DNA of 64,000 nt, from NCBI GenBank assembly GCA_047621305.1, contig JBLHNB010000003.1, positions 1 through 64,000 of the forward strand, given 5' to 3'. The DNA is from Colwellia_A sp047621305. Its GTDB lineage: Bacteria > Pseudomonadota > Gammaproteobacteria > Enterobacterales > Alteromonadaceae. The position numbers and the translations under genes were made by a program. This document shows, in pieces, positions 63,057 to 64,000 of the stretch (positions are counted from its first letter, which is position 1; every line of letters begins with the position of its first letter). The notes under the pieces are model-generated. The model did no database searches and was not told the DNA's origin. It worked only from the letters and a program-made list of their open reading frames with translations.

Positions 63057-64000
63057 ATGCTTGAATTGCTATTTCTATTATTACCTGTCGCTATGGGGTA
63101 TGGATGGTTCATGGGCCGTAATAGCGTTAAACAAAATGATCATAGTGCCAAGCAAGCGCTTTCAAAAAAGTATTCTACGGGCTTAAATTACCTCTTTTCT
63201 AATCAACAAGACAAAGCTATCGATTATTTGTTAGAAGCACTGAAAGTTGAAGACGATTCAGTTGAAGCACACTTCGCCATGGCAAATCTTTTTCGTCGAC
63301 GAGGTGAATTAGATCGCGCTTTGAAAGTACATGAACATTTAGTACAACAAAAACATTTACCAACCAAAGACAAACAACAGGCTGTTTTTGAATTAGCGAA
63401 AGATTTTTTAAGTGCGGGTTTATTTGATCGTGCTGAAGCGATGTTTCAAAAATTACTTAAATCGAAAGCCTATGGTTTGAAATCTTTGACTTATTTAATG
63501 CAAATTTACCAATCTACAAAGGATTGGCAACAAGGCATCGCGTTAAAAAAAGCGATAGTTAAAACACGGGATAAGAAATTACTACATAGTTTAGCCAATT
63601 TCTATTGTGAATTAGCGACATTAGCACTTGAAGATGATCAGTTTATAGAGGTTTTAGAGTTACTAGAAAATGCCTTGTTACAAGACCCTAATTCTTGTCG
63701 GGCGAACTGGTTAATGGCGCAAATTTATGAAAATCATCAACAGTATACGGAAGCCTGTAAATGCTACCAAGATATATACCAGCAAGATAAAGATTTTTTC
63801 CCAGATGTTATCGATCAAATGCATCATAGCTACAGTCAACTTGGCAATGAGGAAGACTTTTATAAATTTATTCGGCGTGTTTATGACGAAACAGCAAGTA
63901 CAAGCGCATTAATAAGCTATTTAAACTATGTAGAAAATACCTATAGTTTGGCAAAAGCCAAAGAGTTTATCTTGCTTGCATTAAAACGTAGACCAACCAT
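63057..64000 (+). CDS. lapB: LapB (YciM) TPR protein, truncated by the window end
   Basis: The ATG at 63057 opens a frame with no stop before the window end (314 codons seen; the family is ~390 aa). An N-terminal membrane anchor (MLELLFLLLPVAMGYGWFMG) is followed by TPR helices (GLNYLFSNQQDKAIDYLLEA, HFAMANLFRRRGELDRALKV). LapB is an anchored adaptor that brings LpxC to FtsH. The C-terminal rubredoxin-like zinc module is outside the window. Confidence 0.92.
   Translation, partial: MLELLFLLLPVAMGYGWFMGRNSVKQNDHSAKQALSKKYSTGLNYLFSNQQDKAIDYLLEALKVEDDSVEAHFAMANLFRRRGELDRALKVHEHLVQQKHLPTKDKQQAVFELAKDFLSAGLFDRAEAMFQKLLKSKAYGLKSLTYLMQIYQSTKDWQQGIALKKAIVKTRDKKLLHSLANFYCELATLALEDDQFIEVLELLENALLQDPNSCRANWLMAQIYENHQQYTEACKCYQDIYQQDKDFFPDVIDQMHHSYSQLGNEEDFYKFIRRVYDETASTSALISYLNYVENTYSLAKAKEFILLALKRRPT

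Noticed and set aside
1..64000. CRISPR arrays, tRNA and rRNA genes, prophage or integrase modules
   Set aside because: None was seen. The tandem repeats present have no spacers and no cas genes nearby.

Overview
This window looks like chromosomal DNA of an AT-rich marine gammaproteobacterium of the Alteromonadales, most likely Colwellia or a close relative. I base this on the base composition, the housekeeping order yfaE-like/nrdB/nrdA/gph/ubiG ... gyrA/serC/aroA/cmk/rpsA/ihfB/lapA/lapB, and the many TonB-dependent, chemosensory and secreted proteins. The genus is inferred from gene order and style only; no search was run.

Layout. (1) Positions 1-2689 hold a decayed IS630-family transposase, an orphan secreted protein and a 9-bp tandem repeat. 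(2) Positions 2690-7560 on the minus strand hold a TonB-dependent receptor, then a phosphodiesterase-like and a PhoD-like phosphatase. A PHO-box-like element lies upstream, which suggests a phosphate-ester scavenging locus. (3) Positions 7733-15000 hold an outer-membrane barrel, an Ig-like lipoprotein, selO, trhO, an M24 peptidase and a coiled-coil/Sel1 protein. (4) Positions 15333-41227 hold one long plus-strand signalling locus: STAS, CheY, CheA, two CheW, a soluble globin-PASx4-MCP, a membrane MCP, CheR, CheD, CheB, an MCP-like membrane protein, STAS, REC-PP2C-HATPase, a REC protein, two hybrid histidine kinases and a REC-GGDEF-HPt diguanylate cyclase. (5) Positions 41278-47021 on the minus strand hold ubiG-gph and nrdA-nrdB-ferredoxin, with two NrdR-like boxes and perfect inverted repeats in both nrd spacers. 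(6) Positions 47145-53717 hold an accessory block between ubiG and gyrA: a two-component system whose kinase and regulator flank genes for an acidic secreted protein, a TPR/beta-barrel outer-membrane protein and a lipoprotein, plus a secreted trypsin-like protease. (7) Positions 54179-64000 on the plus strand hold gyrA, serC, aroA, cmk, rpsA, ihfB, lapA and the first part of lapB, with 51-bp tandem repeats behind the gyrA terminator.

How the genes work together. The most interesting region is the 26-kb signalling locus. Its core matches the STAS-CheY-CheA-CheW-CheW-MCP-CheR-CheD-CheB type of chemosensory array (F7-like, as I recall for Vibrio cholerae cluster III and Pseudomonas aeruginosa Che2). 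Both large MCPs end in the same xWxxF tail expected to tether CheR. The input looks like oxygen, NO or redox through a haemoglobin domain and PAS domains. The outputs appear to go beyond motility: a phosphatase/anti-sigma-type partner-switching pair and a phosphorelay that could end on c-di-GMP synthesis. The MCP-cheR unit seems to have been duplicated in tandem, because a decayed cheR fragment survives between the two MCP genes.

No rRNA, tRNA or CRISPR array was recognised.
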